Below, piece after piece: positions 47,886-56,996 of a DNA stretch of 64,000 nucleotides. This DNA comes from Methanomassiliicoccales archaeon LGM-RCC1. Lineage in GTDB: Archaea; Thermoplasmatota; Thermoplasmata; Methanomassiliicoccales; Methanomethylophilaceae. The stretch is taken from contig CP115555.1 of the NCBI GenBank assembly GCA_030168575.1, positions 434,001 to 498,000 on the forward strand, given 5' to 3'. The position numbers and the translations under genes are program-made. A model generated the notes under the pieces. It worked only from the letters and a program-made list of their open reading frames with translations, was not told the DNA's origin and did not search any database. The stretch's first letter is position 1, and each line of letters opens with the position of its first letter.

Positions 47886-48752
47886 ATGAAGAGGCAGTTC
47901 CTTCTCGCATTGCTCGGTTTCGCCCTGCTTTTCTCAGGCGTAGCCATCAGCGCAGAGGATGCCTCGGCCGACGATGGGGCGCAATCCCCGATCGCATCCC
48001 TGCACGGCTACGTGCACGAGATCCCTCCCCAGGAGAACCACAGGGCCCTGGAAGGAGTGAGCGTGAAGACATGGGCATCCCTCGATCAGGATCCCCTGCA
48101 GGAAGTTACGAGCACCGATAACGGATCGTTCACCGTGAGGTACGACACCAGCCTGAGGTACATCACATTCACGCTCGAAGGGTATTCCGTGCAGAGCTAC
48201 TGCTCGGAACTGGTCCGCCTGGGAGACAGCAACGTGTACGAGATCGTCCTGAAGGACGAGACCGAGACCGAAGGCGTCCATGAGCTGTACGACGACTACG
48301 GGGTCACCGCGCTCCTGGCCCGTACGAACGGAACCATATTCGGAACGGTCACCACCATGATCGAGAACCGTGTTGTGCCCGTTGAAGGAGCTTTGATCAC
48401 CATCGTCTCCGGACAGTACAACCTGACAGGCACCAGCAACAATGCGGGTCACTACCACATAGACTGCCCGACGGGAACCACCTACGACGTGACCGTCGCC
48501 AAGGGAGGCCTGGAGGACGTGACCGTGAGCAATGTGGATCCCTCGCTGAACATGACGACCAACGTCCAGATGGTACAGAAGAGTCACATCGGTGTGCTCG
48601 GAATGGATATGGCGCACACCCTGGCCCTGTTCGGACTTCTGATATCTGTCCTTGTCGCGCTCTTCGGAATATACATGGCCAGAAAGCCCGAGAAGGAGAA
48701 CGGCATCTATGTGCTGAACGACCTTCCCGAGACCAAGGCCAAGAAGAAGTGA
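47886..48752 (+). CDS. Surface protein with carboxypeptidase-regulatory-like repeats
   Basis: A 288-residue secreted protein anchored by its C-terminus. A signal peptide (MKRQFLLALLGFALLFSG, cut near residue 23) precedes two beta-sandwich CarboxypepD_reg-like domains (about 38-125 and 150-230; GHYHIDCPTGTTYDVTV is typical). A membrane helix at 242-265 and a basic cytoplasmic tail end the protein. It would display the two domains outside the cell. The function is unknown; adhesion or cell-wall association is plausible. Confidence 0.75.
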   Translation: MKRQFLLALLGFALLFSGVAISAEDASADDGAQSPIASLHGYVHEIPPQENHRALEGVSVKTWASLDQDPLQEVTSTDNGSFTVRYDTSLRYITFTLEGYSVQSYCSELVRLGDSNVYEIVLKDETETEGVHELYDDYGVTALLARTNGTIFGTVTTMIENRVVPVEGALITIVSGQYNLTGTSNNAGHYHIDCPTGTTYDVTVAKGGLEDVTVSNVDPSLNMTTNVQMVQKSHIGVLGMDMAHTLALFGLLISVLVALFGIYMARKPEKENGIYVLNDLPETKAKKK

Positions 48753-48757
48753 GCCGA

Positions 48758-49324
48758 TTACGGCCTTACAAGATTGCTGTTCACCTTTTCGTAGAGGCTG
48801 TTGCCGTTGGCATCAATGGCTACCACCAACGGTCCGAAGCGGTCGCTCTGGAATCTCCACATGGCCTCTGCCATGCCCAGGTCCAACCATTCGCAGCCGG
48901 TGCATTTGCTCAATCCCTCTGCGAGGCTGACGGCTGCTCCTCCGGTCGCGGCCAGATAGACGCATCCGCATTCCTTCATCGCTGCGATGGTATCGGCGGA
49001 CATGCCTCCCTTTCCGATGATCGCGCGGATCTTGAACCTCCTGATGAACTCAGGCTCGAGCTTGTTCATCCTGGCGGATGTTGTGGGTCCGGCTGCGATG
49101 ACGGACCATGAGCCGTCCTCTCTCTGGAGCATGATGGGTCCGCAATGGAACAGGACCGATTCCTCTATGTCCTTGGGGACCTCCTTTCCTTCCCTGGCGT
49201 ACTCCAGGGCGCGGATGTGCATCTCATCGCGGCCGGTGATGACCGGTCCGGATATGAAGACGGTCTCTCCCAGTTTGAGGGCTCTTGCGTCCTCCTCCTT
49301 CAGAGGTGCGGTTATGACCTTCAG
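48758..49324 (-). CDS. Fumarate hydratase (class I) beta subunit, probable CTG start
   Basis: A 188-residue C-terminal subunit of two-part class I fumarase/tartrate dehydratase. The start of the family sequence (KVITAPLKEEDARALKLG) is reached directly after a CTG at 49324, which overlaps the alpha-subunit stop as CTGA. No ATG, GTG or TTG is in frame near it. Catalytic features are HCGPIM, AAGPTTSARM and IGKGGMS. With the alpha subunit it interconverts fumarate and malate. It ends in TAA. Confidence 0.85.
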   Translation of the reverse strand: MKVITAPLKEEDARALKLGETVFISGPVITGRDEMHIRALEYAREGKEVPKDIEESVLFHCGPIMLQREDGSWSVIAAGPTTSARMNKLEPEFIRRFKIRAIIGKGGMSADTIAAMKECGCVYLAATGGAAVSLAEGLSKCTGCEWLDLGMAEAMWRFQSDRFGPLVVAIDANGNSLYEKVNSNLVRP

Positions 49325-50190
49325 AACTTCACCCCCTGGGCGTATTCCACTCCGTCGGCTGTGATCTTGGCGGATGCACGGCGGGTTGCCCAGCATCCGA
49401 TGTTGACAGCAACTGGAAGGCTGGCCGTGTGGCAGGCGCACTTCTTGATCCTCACTCCGAGGGAAGTGGTTGATCCTCCGAGGCCCATGGGGCCCAGGCC
49501 TGAGTTGTTCAGTGCGACGAAGAGGTCCTCCTCCAGCTTCCTGAGGACGGGGTCGGGATTCTCCTCATCAATCGGGACCATCAATGCCTCCTTGGCCATC
49601 GCGACGCAGACGTCTGATGTCCCTCCGATTCCGATACCGACGATGGTCGGCGGGCAGGGACGCCCTCCGGCGTCCAGAACGGAGTCTATGATGAATTTCT
49701 TGATCCCTTCCACGCCATCTGCGGGGTTCAGCATGCCCAGGCGGGTCATGTTCTCCGATCCCGCTCCCTTCGGCAGAACGGTGATCTGCGTGAAGTCATC
49801 ATCTGTAGGGATGTAATGGATGATCGGCATTCCGGGCCCGAGATTCAATCCACAGTTCTCCCTGGTGATGGGATCGACTGTGTTGGGCCTGAGAGGGATC
49901 TCTTTCGTCGCCCTCTCGACTGCCTTCGCTATGGCCTTGCCGATGGAAGAATCGAACTTCCCCTTGACATAGAACACCGGTATGCCGGTATCCTGGCACA
50001 TCGGGATGCCTATGTGCTCTGCCTTCTTGACGTTGTCCATGATGGCCCCTAGCTGCGTGTAGGCGATCTCGTTCTGCTCCCAACCGGAAGCAGCCTCCAT
50101 GGCCCATCCGATATCCTCGGGAAGTTTCGTGTTGGCCAAACGCAGGAGGTTGTAGACGACATCCTCCACGGGCTCAGGCAGTTTTATCAT
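49321..50190 (-). CDS. Fumarate hydratase (class I) alpha subunit
   Basis: A 289-residue N-terminal subunit carrying the [4Fe-4S] cluster that binds the substrate. Cluster cysteines are likely in PMCQDTG, ENCGLN and KCACHTAS; GIGIGGTSD and GLGPMGLGG are family loops. ATG 50190 is chosen because the protein then starts at the usual place and a CATATAT box lies about 25 bp upstream. Its stop is shared with the beta-subunit start. Confidence 0.9.
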   Translation of the reverse strand: MIKLPEPVEDVVYNLLRLANTKLPEDIGWAMEAASGWEQNEIAYTQLGAIMDNVKKAEHIGIPMCQDTGIPVFYVKGKFDSSIGKAIAKAVERATKEIPLRPNTVDPITRENCGLNLGPGMPIIHYIPTDDDFTQITVLPKGAGSENMTRLGMLNPADGVEGIKKFIIDSVLDAGGRPCPPTIVGIGIGGTSDVCVAMAKEALMVPIDEENPDPVLRKLEEDLFVALNNSGLGPMGLGGSTTSLGVRIKKCACHTASLPVAVNIGCWATRRASAKITADGVEYAQGVKF

Positions 50191-50343
50191 GATGGAGGAG
50201 AAGAAGTGACCGATATATGACTGTGACCATCGAAGGTACATGGTGTTGAAGACGATCATCGCTCTACAGACCTGAAAAATAGGATTTGAGTTCCGTACCA
50301 GTTCCGCCATCTGTTTTAACTAGTAAAGGACTATTTCACCATC

Positions 50344-50886
50344 GTGATCAAGGAAATCCCCCCAATGCTATCGTTCTCGAGGATCGGGATATCCCTGATT
50401 TTGCCTTTCATCGAGGTCTTCTCGCCGCTTTTCCTGCTATTGGTAGCGGTTGCCGCCCTGACAGATGTGTTCGACGGGATAATCTCCAGGAGGATGGGTT
50501 TCCCTGCGGAGAAGGGACGCATGCTCGACAGCATCGCGGACGGATTCTTCGTGGTGAGCCTGCTGATATGCATCATACCGAACATAGTCCTGGAGGACTG
50601 GATGATCATCTGGATAGCGGCCTTGGCGATATCCCGCATAATCGCCATAGCTGTCGGATCGATTAGATTCGGCAAGGCCGCCTTCCTGCACTCGTACCTA
50701 AACAAGGCCACAAGCGCGGGGATCTATCTCTCACCGGTGCTGATCGCCTTCATAGGCGTTCCAGCCACCATCGTCATCCTCGGCATCCTGGCGACCGTGT
50801 CGACCATGGAGCACTTCTACTACAACCTGACCAGCGATGAATACGATCCCAATGCAAAAGGCGTATTCTTCGTGAAGAAGAACTGA
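50344..50886 (+). CDS. CDP-alcohol phosphatidyltransferase
   Basis: A 180-residue membrane enzyme with about five helices. The family signature is complete: Asp41, Asp44-Gly45, Arg49, Gly58, Asp62 and Asp66 (in DVFDGIISRR ... GRMLDSIAD), with Ser in place of the usual Ala before Arg49. Such enzymes attach a polar alcohol (for example inositol phosphate or glycerol phosphate) to a CDP-activated archaeal lipid; the alcohol is not identifiable. The start is GTG 50344. The gene ends 2 bp from converging nmd3. Confidence 0.85.
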   Translation: MIKEIPPMLSFSRIGISLILPFIEVFSPLFLLLVAVAALTDVFDGIISRRMGFPAEKGRMLDSIADGFFVVSLLICIIPNIVLEDWMIIWIAALAISRIIAIAVGSIRFGKAAFLHSYLNKATSAGIYLSPVLIAFIGVPATIVILGILATVSTMEHFYYNLTSDEYDPNAKGVFFVKKN

Positions 50887-50888
50887 GA

Positions 50889-51920
50889 TCACGGTACGAG
50901 GTACAGGACATCGTCGATGATGACCGTTTTCACGGTCTCCCCTGCCTCATATCCCTCGGGGACCCTGAGGTCCACGGTCGAGAAATTGTCTGGATGGAGG
51001 ACCTGTATCTCCTGACCGCTGGCGTTGATGACGGTGGCCTCCTTCAGGTCATCGGCCTTCTCGTAGAGCTTGATCTCCGTCATGTCGGATTTCCTGACGG
51101 ACTTCTCCCTGAAGTTCATCAGGTCCAATACGCGCCCGCCGTTGCCTGAGACGCGTGTGAGCTTGCAGTACCTGTTCTCGAAGATCACGACATCGCCTAC
51201 ATGGTACTCCGGCAGGCGGACCAGATAGGTCAAGCGGTACATGTCCTGGCCGTCAGTGGTCTGTCCGACCAGCTTGGGGGATTCCTTCGTCTCTGCGCAG
51301 TAGACCTCGGAGAACTCCTTGGCCAGGTTCTTTCCGAGAGAGATGGATGATAGATAGACATCTACACCTCCGGTGACGATCTCCATCTTGGTTATGAACA
51401 GGGATTTGTTGGTGGATGCCGCCCTTGCGACATACTCCTCGGTGAACGCCAGGGATTCCTCCCTCTGCTCCTTGGTCAGGCCTCCCTTCGCACCGGTGCG
51501 GATCTGGAGGATGGCCTCGTAATAGCTGCCTAGCTGCCTGGAGCACCTCTTGCAGACGTTGTTCTTGATACGGACGATGGTGGAGGCCACATCGCTAGTC
51601 TCGTAGCCCATCACATCGCAGTCCGTGTGGACATTGACCACATAGACGTAGGGATCCTGACATTCGTACGAGGTCGCGACCCCTAGGACCTTCGCATCGC
51701 GGATAACCGACAGTGCATCGACTGCCGCATCCTGGACGGCCTCGGTGAGCTCCTTCTTCACCCATCTGTCGCCGAACATGAACTCGCCGCAGTTGGTGCA
51801 CACCTTCAGGTCGACATGGTGCGGAAGCTCGGTCAGTTTGCGGCCGTCCAGCCAGCAGTCTATGCACAGACCCTGGAGGGACTCCTCGCAATCACGGCCG
51901 CACTTCACGCAGAAGTTCAC
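50889..51920 (-). CDS. NMD3-family ribosome-associated protein
   Basis: A 343-residue archaeal NMD3 homologue. The N-terminus has the two zinc-binding CxxC pairs of NMD3 (FCVKCG ... GLCIDCW; VCTNCGEFMFG), followed by VCKRCSRQLGSYYEAILQIR and eIF5A-like domains. In eukaryotes NMD3 binds the 60S subunit; the archaeal form is thought to aid large-subunit maturation. It overlaps the DUF424 gene by 4 bp in a conserved mcm-DUF424-nmd3 order. Confidence 0.9.
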   Translation of the reverse strand: MNFCVKCGRDCEESLQGLCIDCWLDGRKLTELPHHVDLKVCTNCGEFMFGDRWVKKELTEAVQDAAVDALSVIRDAKVLGVATSYECQDPYVYVVNVHTDCDVMGYETSDVASTIVRIKNNVCKRCSRQLGSYYEAILQIRTGAKGGLTKEQREESLAFTEEYVARAASTNKSLFITKMEIVTGGVDVYLSSISLGKNLAKEFSEVYCAETKESPKLVGQTTDGQDMYRLTYLVRLPEYHVGDVVIFENRYCKLTRVSGNGGRVLDLMNFREKSVRKSDMTEIKLYEKADDLKEATVINASGQEIQVLHPDNFSTVDLRVPEGYEAGETVKTVIIDDVLYLVP

Positions 51921-52207
51921 AATAGCACGACCTGAACATGTTTTACGCCGGCTATGACGATGACATCCTCCTCGGAGGCGTATCCTTCCTCGATGGCCAC
52001 CGTCACCGTTTCATCGCCGACTAGGTTCATGATGTCCACCGACTTCATGCGCTGGACAAGACCGTTCCTGTCGAGGGCTTCGCCCCTGTAGAATATCTCG
52101 TTGACGTCCAGCTTCCTGTCGCCGTCCCTGAAGGTCTGTCCGACCAGATCCTCATCGCATGCAGCCAGAATAACGGCCTGCTCATCCCTGTGAAGCTTCA
52201 CGAACAT
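51917..52207 (-). CDS. DUF424-family protein
   Basis: A 96-residue protein of the archaeal DUF424 family, with the typical start MFVKLHRDEQAVILAACDEDLVG and the FYRGE motif. DUF424 genes usually lie between mcm or translation genes and nmd3; function in translation or ribosome assembly is suspected. The start is 4 bp after the mcm stop, and the end overlaps nmd3 by 4 bp. Confidence 0.88.
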   Translation of the reverse strand: MFVKLHRDEQAVILAACDEDLVGQTFRDGDRKLDVNEIFYRGEALDRNGLVQRMKSVDIMNLVGDETVTVAIEEGYASEEDVIVIAGVKHVQVVLL

Positions 52208-52211
52208 GTTA

Positions 52212-54302
52212 TCAATCCAGCATTTTGAAGAATCCAGGCTTTGGTTCGTATATCTCGTTATTGGCCTTCATCTTCTTGAAAGCATCATGGATCTGGTCCT
52301 CCGTCAGACCTTCTGACTGACATCTGGCGATGACTTCTTCGAGAGATATTCCCGTGTCGCTGGCCATTCTGATGACGTCCTTGATCATCTTCAGACCGCT
52401 GCGCTCCCTGGCGCTGTGCTCTGAAGCGATCCTATCGATGTCCAGGCTGCCGTCGTCGCTTCCTGCGATCCTGTAAAGGTACGACTCTATGAGCTCGGCT
52501 GCGTTGTTAGCGTCGATCTCGTTCACGGTATCTGATAAGCGCATCCTTGCGGAGGCCTCGGCCAGACGGACGTATCCTTCCAGCTGCCTCGCCGTGATGG
52601 TCACGACTCCGTTGCCTCCCAGATTCCTAATCCTCAGGAAACTGTCCTGGATGATCTTGTATGCATCGTTGCTCATGACCGGAACTATCCTCTTGGAGTA
52701 CGCGACGTACTTCCTCAGCTCCTCTATCTCGTAGACCGGTTTCAGCTCCCCGGTGTCGTTGAGGATCCTATTCACATCCACGCCCTTGATCTCCTTTCCC
52801 TCGGGGATCATCCTGACCTCACCGCGCATCTGCGTGTTCAGAATGTGGCTGGACAGCTTCTCGTCACGCTTCTTATCAGGCTTATCGGTCAATATCTCGA
52901 TCAGGTCGAAACGGGACACCAACGGCGGCGGGAGATTGATCTGTTTGATGACGGTCTCTTCCTCCTCGAACCTTCCGTACATGGGGTTGGCAGCTGCCAG
53001 CATGGAGCATCTGCACTGCAACGTGGCGTTGATACCGGCCTTGGCGACGGAGATCCTCTGGGCTTCCATCGCCTCGTGCAGGGACGACCTGTCCTGTTCG
53101 CTCATCTTGTCCAACTCATCGACGCATGCCAGTCCCTTATCGGCCAGGACCAGCGCCCCTGCCTCCAGAGTCCACCTTCCGTCTCCGAAGTCGTCTCTGA
53201 CCGCAGCCGCTGTCAATCCAGCCGCTGAAGCTGACTTTCCAGATGCATAGATCCCTCTTGGTGCGAGCCTGCTCATGTACCTGAGGATCTGCGACTTAGC
53301 GACTCCGGGGTCTCCGACCAACAGGATGTGGATGTCTCCTCTCAGGCTCGTTCCGTCGTCCATCTCCTTGTGGCATCCTCCGAACAGCTGGAGCGCGATG
53401 GCCTTCTTCTGCTCCTCCATCCCGAAGATGGATGGCGCTATCGATCTGATGATGTTATCATAGAGGTTGGGGTCTTTGGACATCCTTAGGATCTTCTCCT
53501 CGTCCTCCTCTGTGATGGTGATCTCATCATACTCGTGCTGCTCGAACTCCACCGAGATGATGTCCAGATATGTCTCGAAGACCGTGGACTTATCCCTCTC
53601 GTACTTCTCTACCGAGCGGAGCACACCGTTCAACGTGATGCTGTTACCGGCCGTCACGATTCCGGCTATATCGTCTTCGACGTAGCCCACCAGCCTCTCG
53701 GGCTGGGATCCTCCCCTGAGTCCCTCGGGCCTCTCCTGAATCTCGATCTTCTGAGTGTCGATGTATGTAGATGCCTTCAGGTCCTCGATGAAACGAGTGG
53801 ACTGCTTGTTGCAGCTTCCGTCGGGATTGTTGCACATCAGGGGCTCCTTCATGATCATACCGGTCTGCGGGACCCATATCTCGGAACCGCATCTGGCACA
53901 CCTGAACAATGCGTATGTCATACGGGGCTTTACGGTGGTGACCTTCCTGACCAGTCCCTCCACCGCGACCAGCCTTCCGAGGTGGTCGGCCCTGAGGTTC
54001 CTGATGTCAACTTTCGCGTCTCTAGGGAGATTGATGATCCTGACGTTGATGGTGTGTCCCGGACGGTCGATGTTGGGGACCAGCTCCATGACTGCCTTCC
54101 TTGCGATCTCGAGGCACCTATCCGGCTCCTCAAGGAGATAGGCGGAGAATTCGACATCCTGCATGGTGATGTCCTCGAAATCGACCTTGACGCTCTTCTT
54201 CTGAGGATAATTGTCTGTTATGTCCGCTATCATCACACGGTACTTGTCAGTACTGAGCAGCGTGGTCCACAGCTTCTCGATCTCGTTATCCTCGTACGTC
54301 AT
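52212..54302 (-). CDS. mcm: Replicative DNA helicase MCM
   Basis: A 696-residue archaeal MCM. The N-terminal domain includes a zinc-binding region (FRCARCGSEIW ... MCNNPDGSCNK). The AAA+ domain has Walker A GDPGVAKSQ, Walker B ACVDELDKM and the arginine-finger MCM signature SRFDLIEIL. A C-terminal winged helix closes the protein (ISLEEVIARCQSEGL). It unwinds DNA ahead of the fork as a hexamer. It overlaps the small upstream gene by 4 bp. Confidence 0.96.
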   Translation of the reverse strand: MTYEDNEIEKLWTTLLSTDKYRVMIADITDNYPQKKSVKVDFEDITMQDVEFSAYLLEEPDRCLEIARKAVMELVPNIDRPGHTINVRIINLPRDAKVDIRNLRADHLGRLVAVEGLVRKVTTVKPRMTYALFRCARCGSEIWVPQTGMIMKEPLMCNNPDGSCNKQSTRFIEDLKASTYIDTQKIEIQERPEGLRGGSQPERLVGYVEDDIAGIVTAGNSITLNGVLRSVEKYERDKSTVFETYLDIISVEFEQHEYDEITITEEDEEKILRMSKDPNLYDNIIRSIAPSIFGMEEQKKAIALQLFGGCHKEMDDGTSLRGDIHILLVGDPGVAKSQILRYMSRLAPRGIYASGKSASAAGLTAAAVRDDFGDGRWTLEAGALVLADKGLACVDELDKMSEQDRSSLHEAMEAQRISVAKAGINATLQCRCSMLAAANPMYGRFEEEETVIKQINLPPPLVSRFDLIEILTDKPDKKRDEKLSSHILNTQMRGEVRMIPEGKEIKGVDVNRILNDTGELKPVYEIEELRKYVAYSKRIVPVMSNDAYKIIQDSFLRIRNLGGNGVVTITARQLEGYVRLAEASARMRLSDTVNEIDANNAAELIESYLYRIAGSDDGSLDIDRIASEHSARERSGLKMIKDVIRMASDTGISLEEVIARCQSEGLTEDQIHDAFKKMKANNEIYEPKPGFFKMLD

Positions 54303-54574
54303 TGTTCTCCCCTCTCGGAACGGCAGTCGTCATCCACCCACCAGACCCATCCGCCGGCCTCCATGGAGATCTCCCCTTTGACCGTCCCCTCCTTGCGGTA
54401 CTTGGACAGGGTCTTGGCGAGATCGTCCGGGCAGCGGTAGCCGAACAGGTGGTCCAGCCTCTCGCTGGCCTCCCTGGTGGTCAGTCTATCGTCCCCCAAG
54501 GACTCCCAAATCATGGAAAGCAGACTGTCGTTCATGTGCTCTAAGTCGTAGGAACGATGGGGTATATTAGGCAT
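54299..54574 (-). CDS. Small winged-helix-like protein in the mcm operon
   Basis: A 91-residue protein with a probable winged helix: LTTREASERLDHLFGYRCPDDLAKTL as the helical part and the wing EGTVKGEISMEAGGWVWWV, ending in a charged tail. Its last codons overlap the mcm start (ATGA). In related archaea GINS genes often precede mcm, but this protein shows no GINS domain. It may regulate the operon or assist MCM. Confidence 0.65.
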   Translation of the reverse strand: MPNIPHRSYDLEHMNDSLLSMIWESLGDDRLTTREASERLDHLFGYRCPDDLAKTLSKYRKEGTVKGEISMEAGGWVWWVDDDCRSERGEQ

Positions 54575-54675
54575 TGTCTGACCCGTTAATTGGTCGTGAC
54601 CTACGGGGTAAAATATGGGTTGCGAAGAAATGGAAGATTAGGGGCCCGGAACCTTCATCATGGTATAGAACGGGC

Positions 54676-55983
54676 TCAGCATCCCAAAGAGGTGATCGGT
54701 ATCACGTAGACCCCGTCCTCGCGCCTGTACACGGCGCTCTCCATACCGCTCAGCACGCACAGGAACTCCGGAGGACGTCCGCTGCCGTCATTGGTTATCA
54801 TCTCTTTGATGTTGATCAATTCCTCGGCCGCGGCATCCGTTTGGTTGGCTCCCAGTTTGATCTCGAACGCCCCCCATCTCCTGTCGGGAAGCTCCACCAC
54901 GGCATCTATCTCGCGGCCCTTCGCATCACGGTAGTGGTGAAGGTGCCCCCTCATGGAATTCGCATAGATCTGCAGGTCGCGCTCGCACATGGCCTCGAAC
55001 ATGAATCCGAACAGGTTCAGATCGTCCACCAGCATATCCTTGCTCAGTTCCATGGCAGCTATGGACAGCGCGGGGTCCGTCAGATGCCTCTTCGGGCTCT
55101 TGCCGACACGGACCGAGGATCTCAGATTGGGATTGAAGGCCGGCTGGTCCTCTATCAGGTGCATCCTGTCAAGGACGGACATGTAGCTCTTGACGGTCTC
55201 GTCGGACATCACCTCGTCGTCGAACTCCTTCATATCACGGGATATGGTGGAATAATTGGCGAGGGTGCTCTCGTTGCGTGACAGCGAACGCATCAGCATC
55301 TTCATCTTGGAAGGCGATTTGCTGTCATCCACACGGGGAAGGTCCTTCTCGCAGATCTCGTTTGGATAACGGGAGACGGCCAACAGGCGGTGTTCGATGT
55401 CCAGACTGAGGTTCCCGGGCCATCCGCCGCCCATGACCAGATCGACTATGCGGTCCAGTTTCTGCTCCCTGCATACGGATGTGGGGACATCGCCGTCGAA
55501 AAGGTCCTTCAGTCTGACCTTGCCGTCGGACGCTCCGATCTCCAGAAGCGACATTGTACGCATGCGCACGGCTGCGATACGCCCTAGACCGCTGTGAAGA
55601 CTCCCCTTCCTGATCTGCTCCAAGGGATCGTCGCTTCTCCCCCTCTCAGGTGTCGATGATCCGCTGAGGATGTATTTCCCGGGACCGTTCTCGGAATCAA
55701 CTGCCCTCCTCACCGAATCCCATATCGCCGGGACGAGCTGCCATTCGTCGATCAGATGGGGCTTGTCCCCTTCAAGGGCCACCTTCGGATCCATGGAGGC
55801 TATCCTTAGGTTCCTGTAATTGCCATCGGTGTCGTCCAAGGCGAACATGCTGGCCGAATGGGTCCTGGATGTCCAGGTCTTGCCGCAGTACTTCGGCCCC
55901 TCTATCGATACCGCCCCGTAGGCCTGGATCAACTGCTCTATCTCTTTGTCCACTACCCTCGGGATGTATCCGTCCACCTTCAT
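54676..55983 (-). CDS. AAA_14/DUF4143-family ATPase
   Basis: A 435-residue protein with an N-terminal P-loop (SIEGPKYCGKTWTS, about residues 26-40), Walker B-like LIDEWQLVPAIW, the sensor LSGSSTPERG, a helical middle, and the C-terminal DUF4143 nuclease-like domain (GREIDAVVELPDRRWGAFEIKLG). The Glu and Lys of EIKLG sit where PD-(D/E)XK nucleases have catalytic residues. These ATPases are abundant in gut microbes and of unknown role. Three 23-bp repeats lie upstream of its start. It ends near the tail of the mcm operon region. Confidence 0.82.
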   Translation of the reverse strand: MKVDGYIPRVVDKEIEQLIQAYGAVSIEGPKYCGKTWTSRTHSASMFALDDTDGNYRNLRIASMDPKVALEGDKPHLIDEWQLVPAIWDSVRRAVDSENGPGKYILSGSSTPERGRSDDPLEQIRKGSLHSGLGRIAAVRMRTMSLLEIGASDGKVRLKDLFDGDVPTSVCREQKLDRIVDLVMGGGWPGNLSLDIEHRLLAVSRYPNEICEKDLPRVDDSKSPSKMKMLMRSLSRNESTLANYSTISRDMKEFDDEVMSDETVKSYMSVLDRMHLIEDQPAFNPNLRSSVRVGKSPKRHLTDPALSIAAMELSKDMLVDDLNLFGFMFEAMCERDLQIYANSMRGHLHHYRDAKGREIDAVVELPDRRWGAFEIKLGANQTDAAAEELINIKEMITNDGSGRPPEFLCVLSGMESAVYRREDGVYVIPITSLGC

Positions 55984-56040
55984 GCGATGCCTCTGACGTT
56001 AAGGTATGTGTTCAAAGTATTTAGTGAAATATCCCATGTG

Positions 56041-56109
56041 ACTTGGGAACTTTTTCCCGTATAACTTGGGAACTTTCACCGTTTTCACTTGGGAACTTTC
56101 ACCGAATCG
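56041..56109. repeat. Three tandem 23-bp iteron-like repeats
   Basis: The 13-bp core ACTTGGGAACTTT occurs three times without change, starting at 56041, 56064 and 56087, so the period is exactly 23 bp (about two helical turns). The flanking 10 bp differ. The array begins 58 bp upstream of the DUF4143 ATPase start and ends 22 bp from the converging end of the next gene, placing it where a repressor or activator array of that ATPase gene would lie. Confidence 0.75.
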
Positions 56110-56130
56110 AGGTAGTAATTCCCGTAAAAC

Positions 56131-56400
56131 TCATTCTGATTTGACGTTGATGTAATAGGTGTTCAGACCAAGCAGGTTGGAATGCGTCACACCCTCCGGG
56201 ACGGCCGTGCCCGATTGGGAATCGTCCCTCACGATGACGTTCAGACCGTCATCCTTCCTTACGACCACGTCCTCGTCGCTCAGCCATACTCCAGTGATGA
56301 AGGTGTTGATGAACGTCGACACTGTGGATGTGAGCGATACCAGGATCGTGATGGGAAGGTACGTGAGCAGGATGCGTCTGATAAGCAGGTTATGTTCCAT
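56131..56400 (-). CDS. Short membrane protein, unrecognised
   Basis: An 89-residue protein with one or two hydrophobic segments at residues 8-38 (RRILLTYLPITILVSLTSTV) and a polar remainder probably outside the cell. The first 40 residues faintly recall a MATE transporter N-terminus, but the rest does not, so this may be a remnant. Against that, a TTTATAT box about 30 bp upstream and a normal frame suggest an expressed small gene. Confidence 0.45.
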   Translation of the reverse strand: MEHNLLIRRILLTYLPITILVSLTSTVSTFINTFITGVWLSDEDVVVRKDDGLNVIVRDDSQSGTAVPEGVTHSNLLGLNTYYINVKSE

Positions 56401-56449
56401 CTTCGGAACACGGTAACCGATGATAGTAGATATAAATCATCAGAAAAAG

Positions 56450-56469
56450 GCATTCCAGATTAGGAATGC
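56450..56469. promoter_or_regulatory. 7-bp inverted repeat upstream of a TATA box
   Basis: GCATTCC-AGATTA-GGAATGC is a perfect 7-bp inverted repeat. It lies about 15 bp upstream of the TTTATAT box of the minus-strand gene starting at 56400, in the place expected for an activator or repressor site. Confidence 0.4.
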
Positions 56470-56671
56470 TGGCCGCATATATTCATAATCTCAATATTTT
56501 CACTAACATTATATTGTTACAGATTGTCCTCGCCTCGTACACGAAGTACGGAGCGGATCTGAACGGTTCCATCGAATCTGGTGCGGCCTGCGGCATTTCC
56601 TCGACATAACAGATCGTGTGAACTTTGACTGCATTCGAAAATGAGATCGACGACAGAAAAAAGCTGATTAC

Positions 56672-56974
56672 ATGTATTGCAGAAATTGTGGCAAGATGGT
56701 TCCGGACAATGCCGCATATTGTCCAGAATGCGGAGCTTCACAGGTGAACGGCCCCGGCCCTTCATACTACAATCAGAACTATGATTCCGGAAGCATAGGC
56801 TGGGCCGTTCTGGGCTTCTTCATTCCCCTGGTGGGATTCATCCTATGGCTGATTTGGATGGACAGCAAACCCAAGTGTGCCAGGATGGCAGGCATAGGTG
56901 CCTTGGTATCGGTGGCTTTGAATATCGTTTTGGTCGTGATATGGTTTATTTTTGCTGCCACCATTCATCCGTGA
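56672..56974 (+). CDS. Zinc-ribbon membrane protein
   Basis: A 100-residue protein. Residues 1-22 are a zinc ribbon (CRNCG ... CPECGAS), followed by a Gly/Pro/Tyr/Asn-rich linker and two membrane helices (about 42-62 and 73-96). Proteins of this layout are common in archaea and are presumed membrane adaptors. About 270 bp before it hold no other gene. Confidence 0.8.
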   Translation: MYCRNCGKMVPDNAAYCPECGASQVNGPGPSYYNQNYDSGSIGWAVLGFFIPLVGFILWLIWMDSKPKCARMAGIGALVSVALNIVLVVIWFIFAATIHP

Positions 56975-56996
56975 ACCGAACTAATGCCTGAAAATC

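Noticed and set aside
56041-56109. CRISPR array
   Set aside because: Only three 13-bp cores with 10-bp spacers, no cas genes; far too short for a CRISPR array.
56131-56400. Truncated MATE transporter pseudogene
   Set aside because: Only the first 40 residues faintly resemble MATE; the remainder does not, and promoter-like signals suggest an independent small gene.
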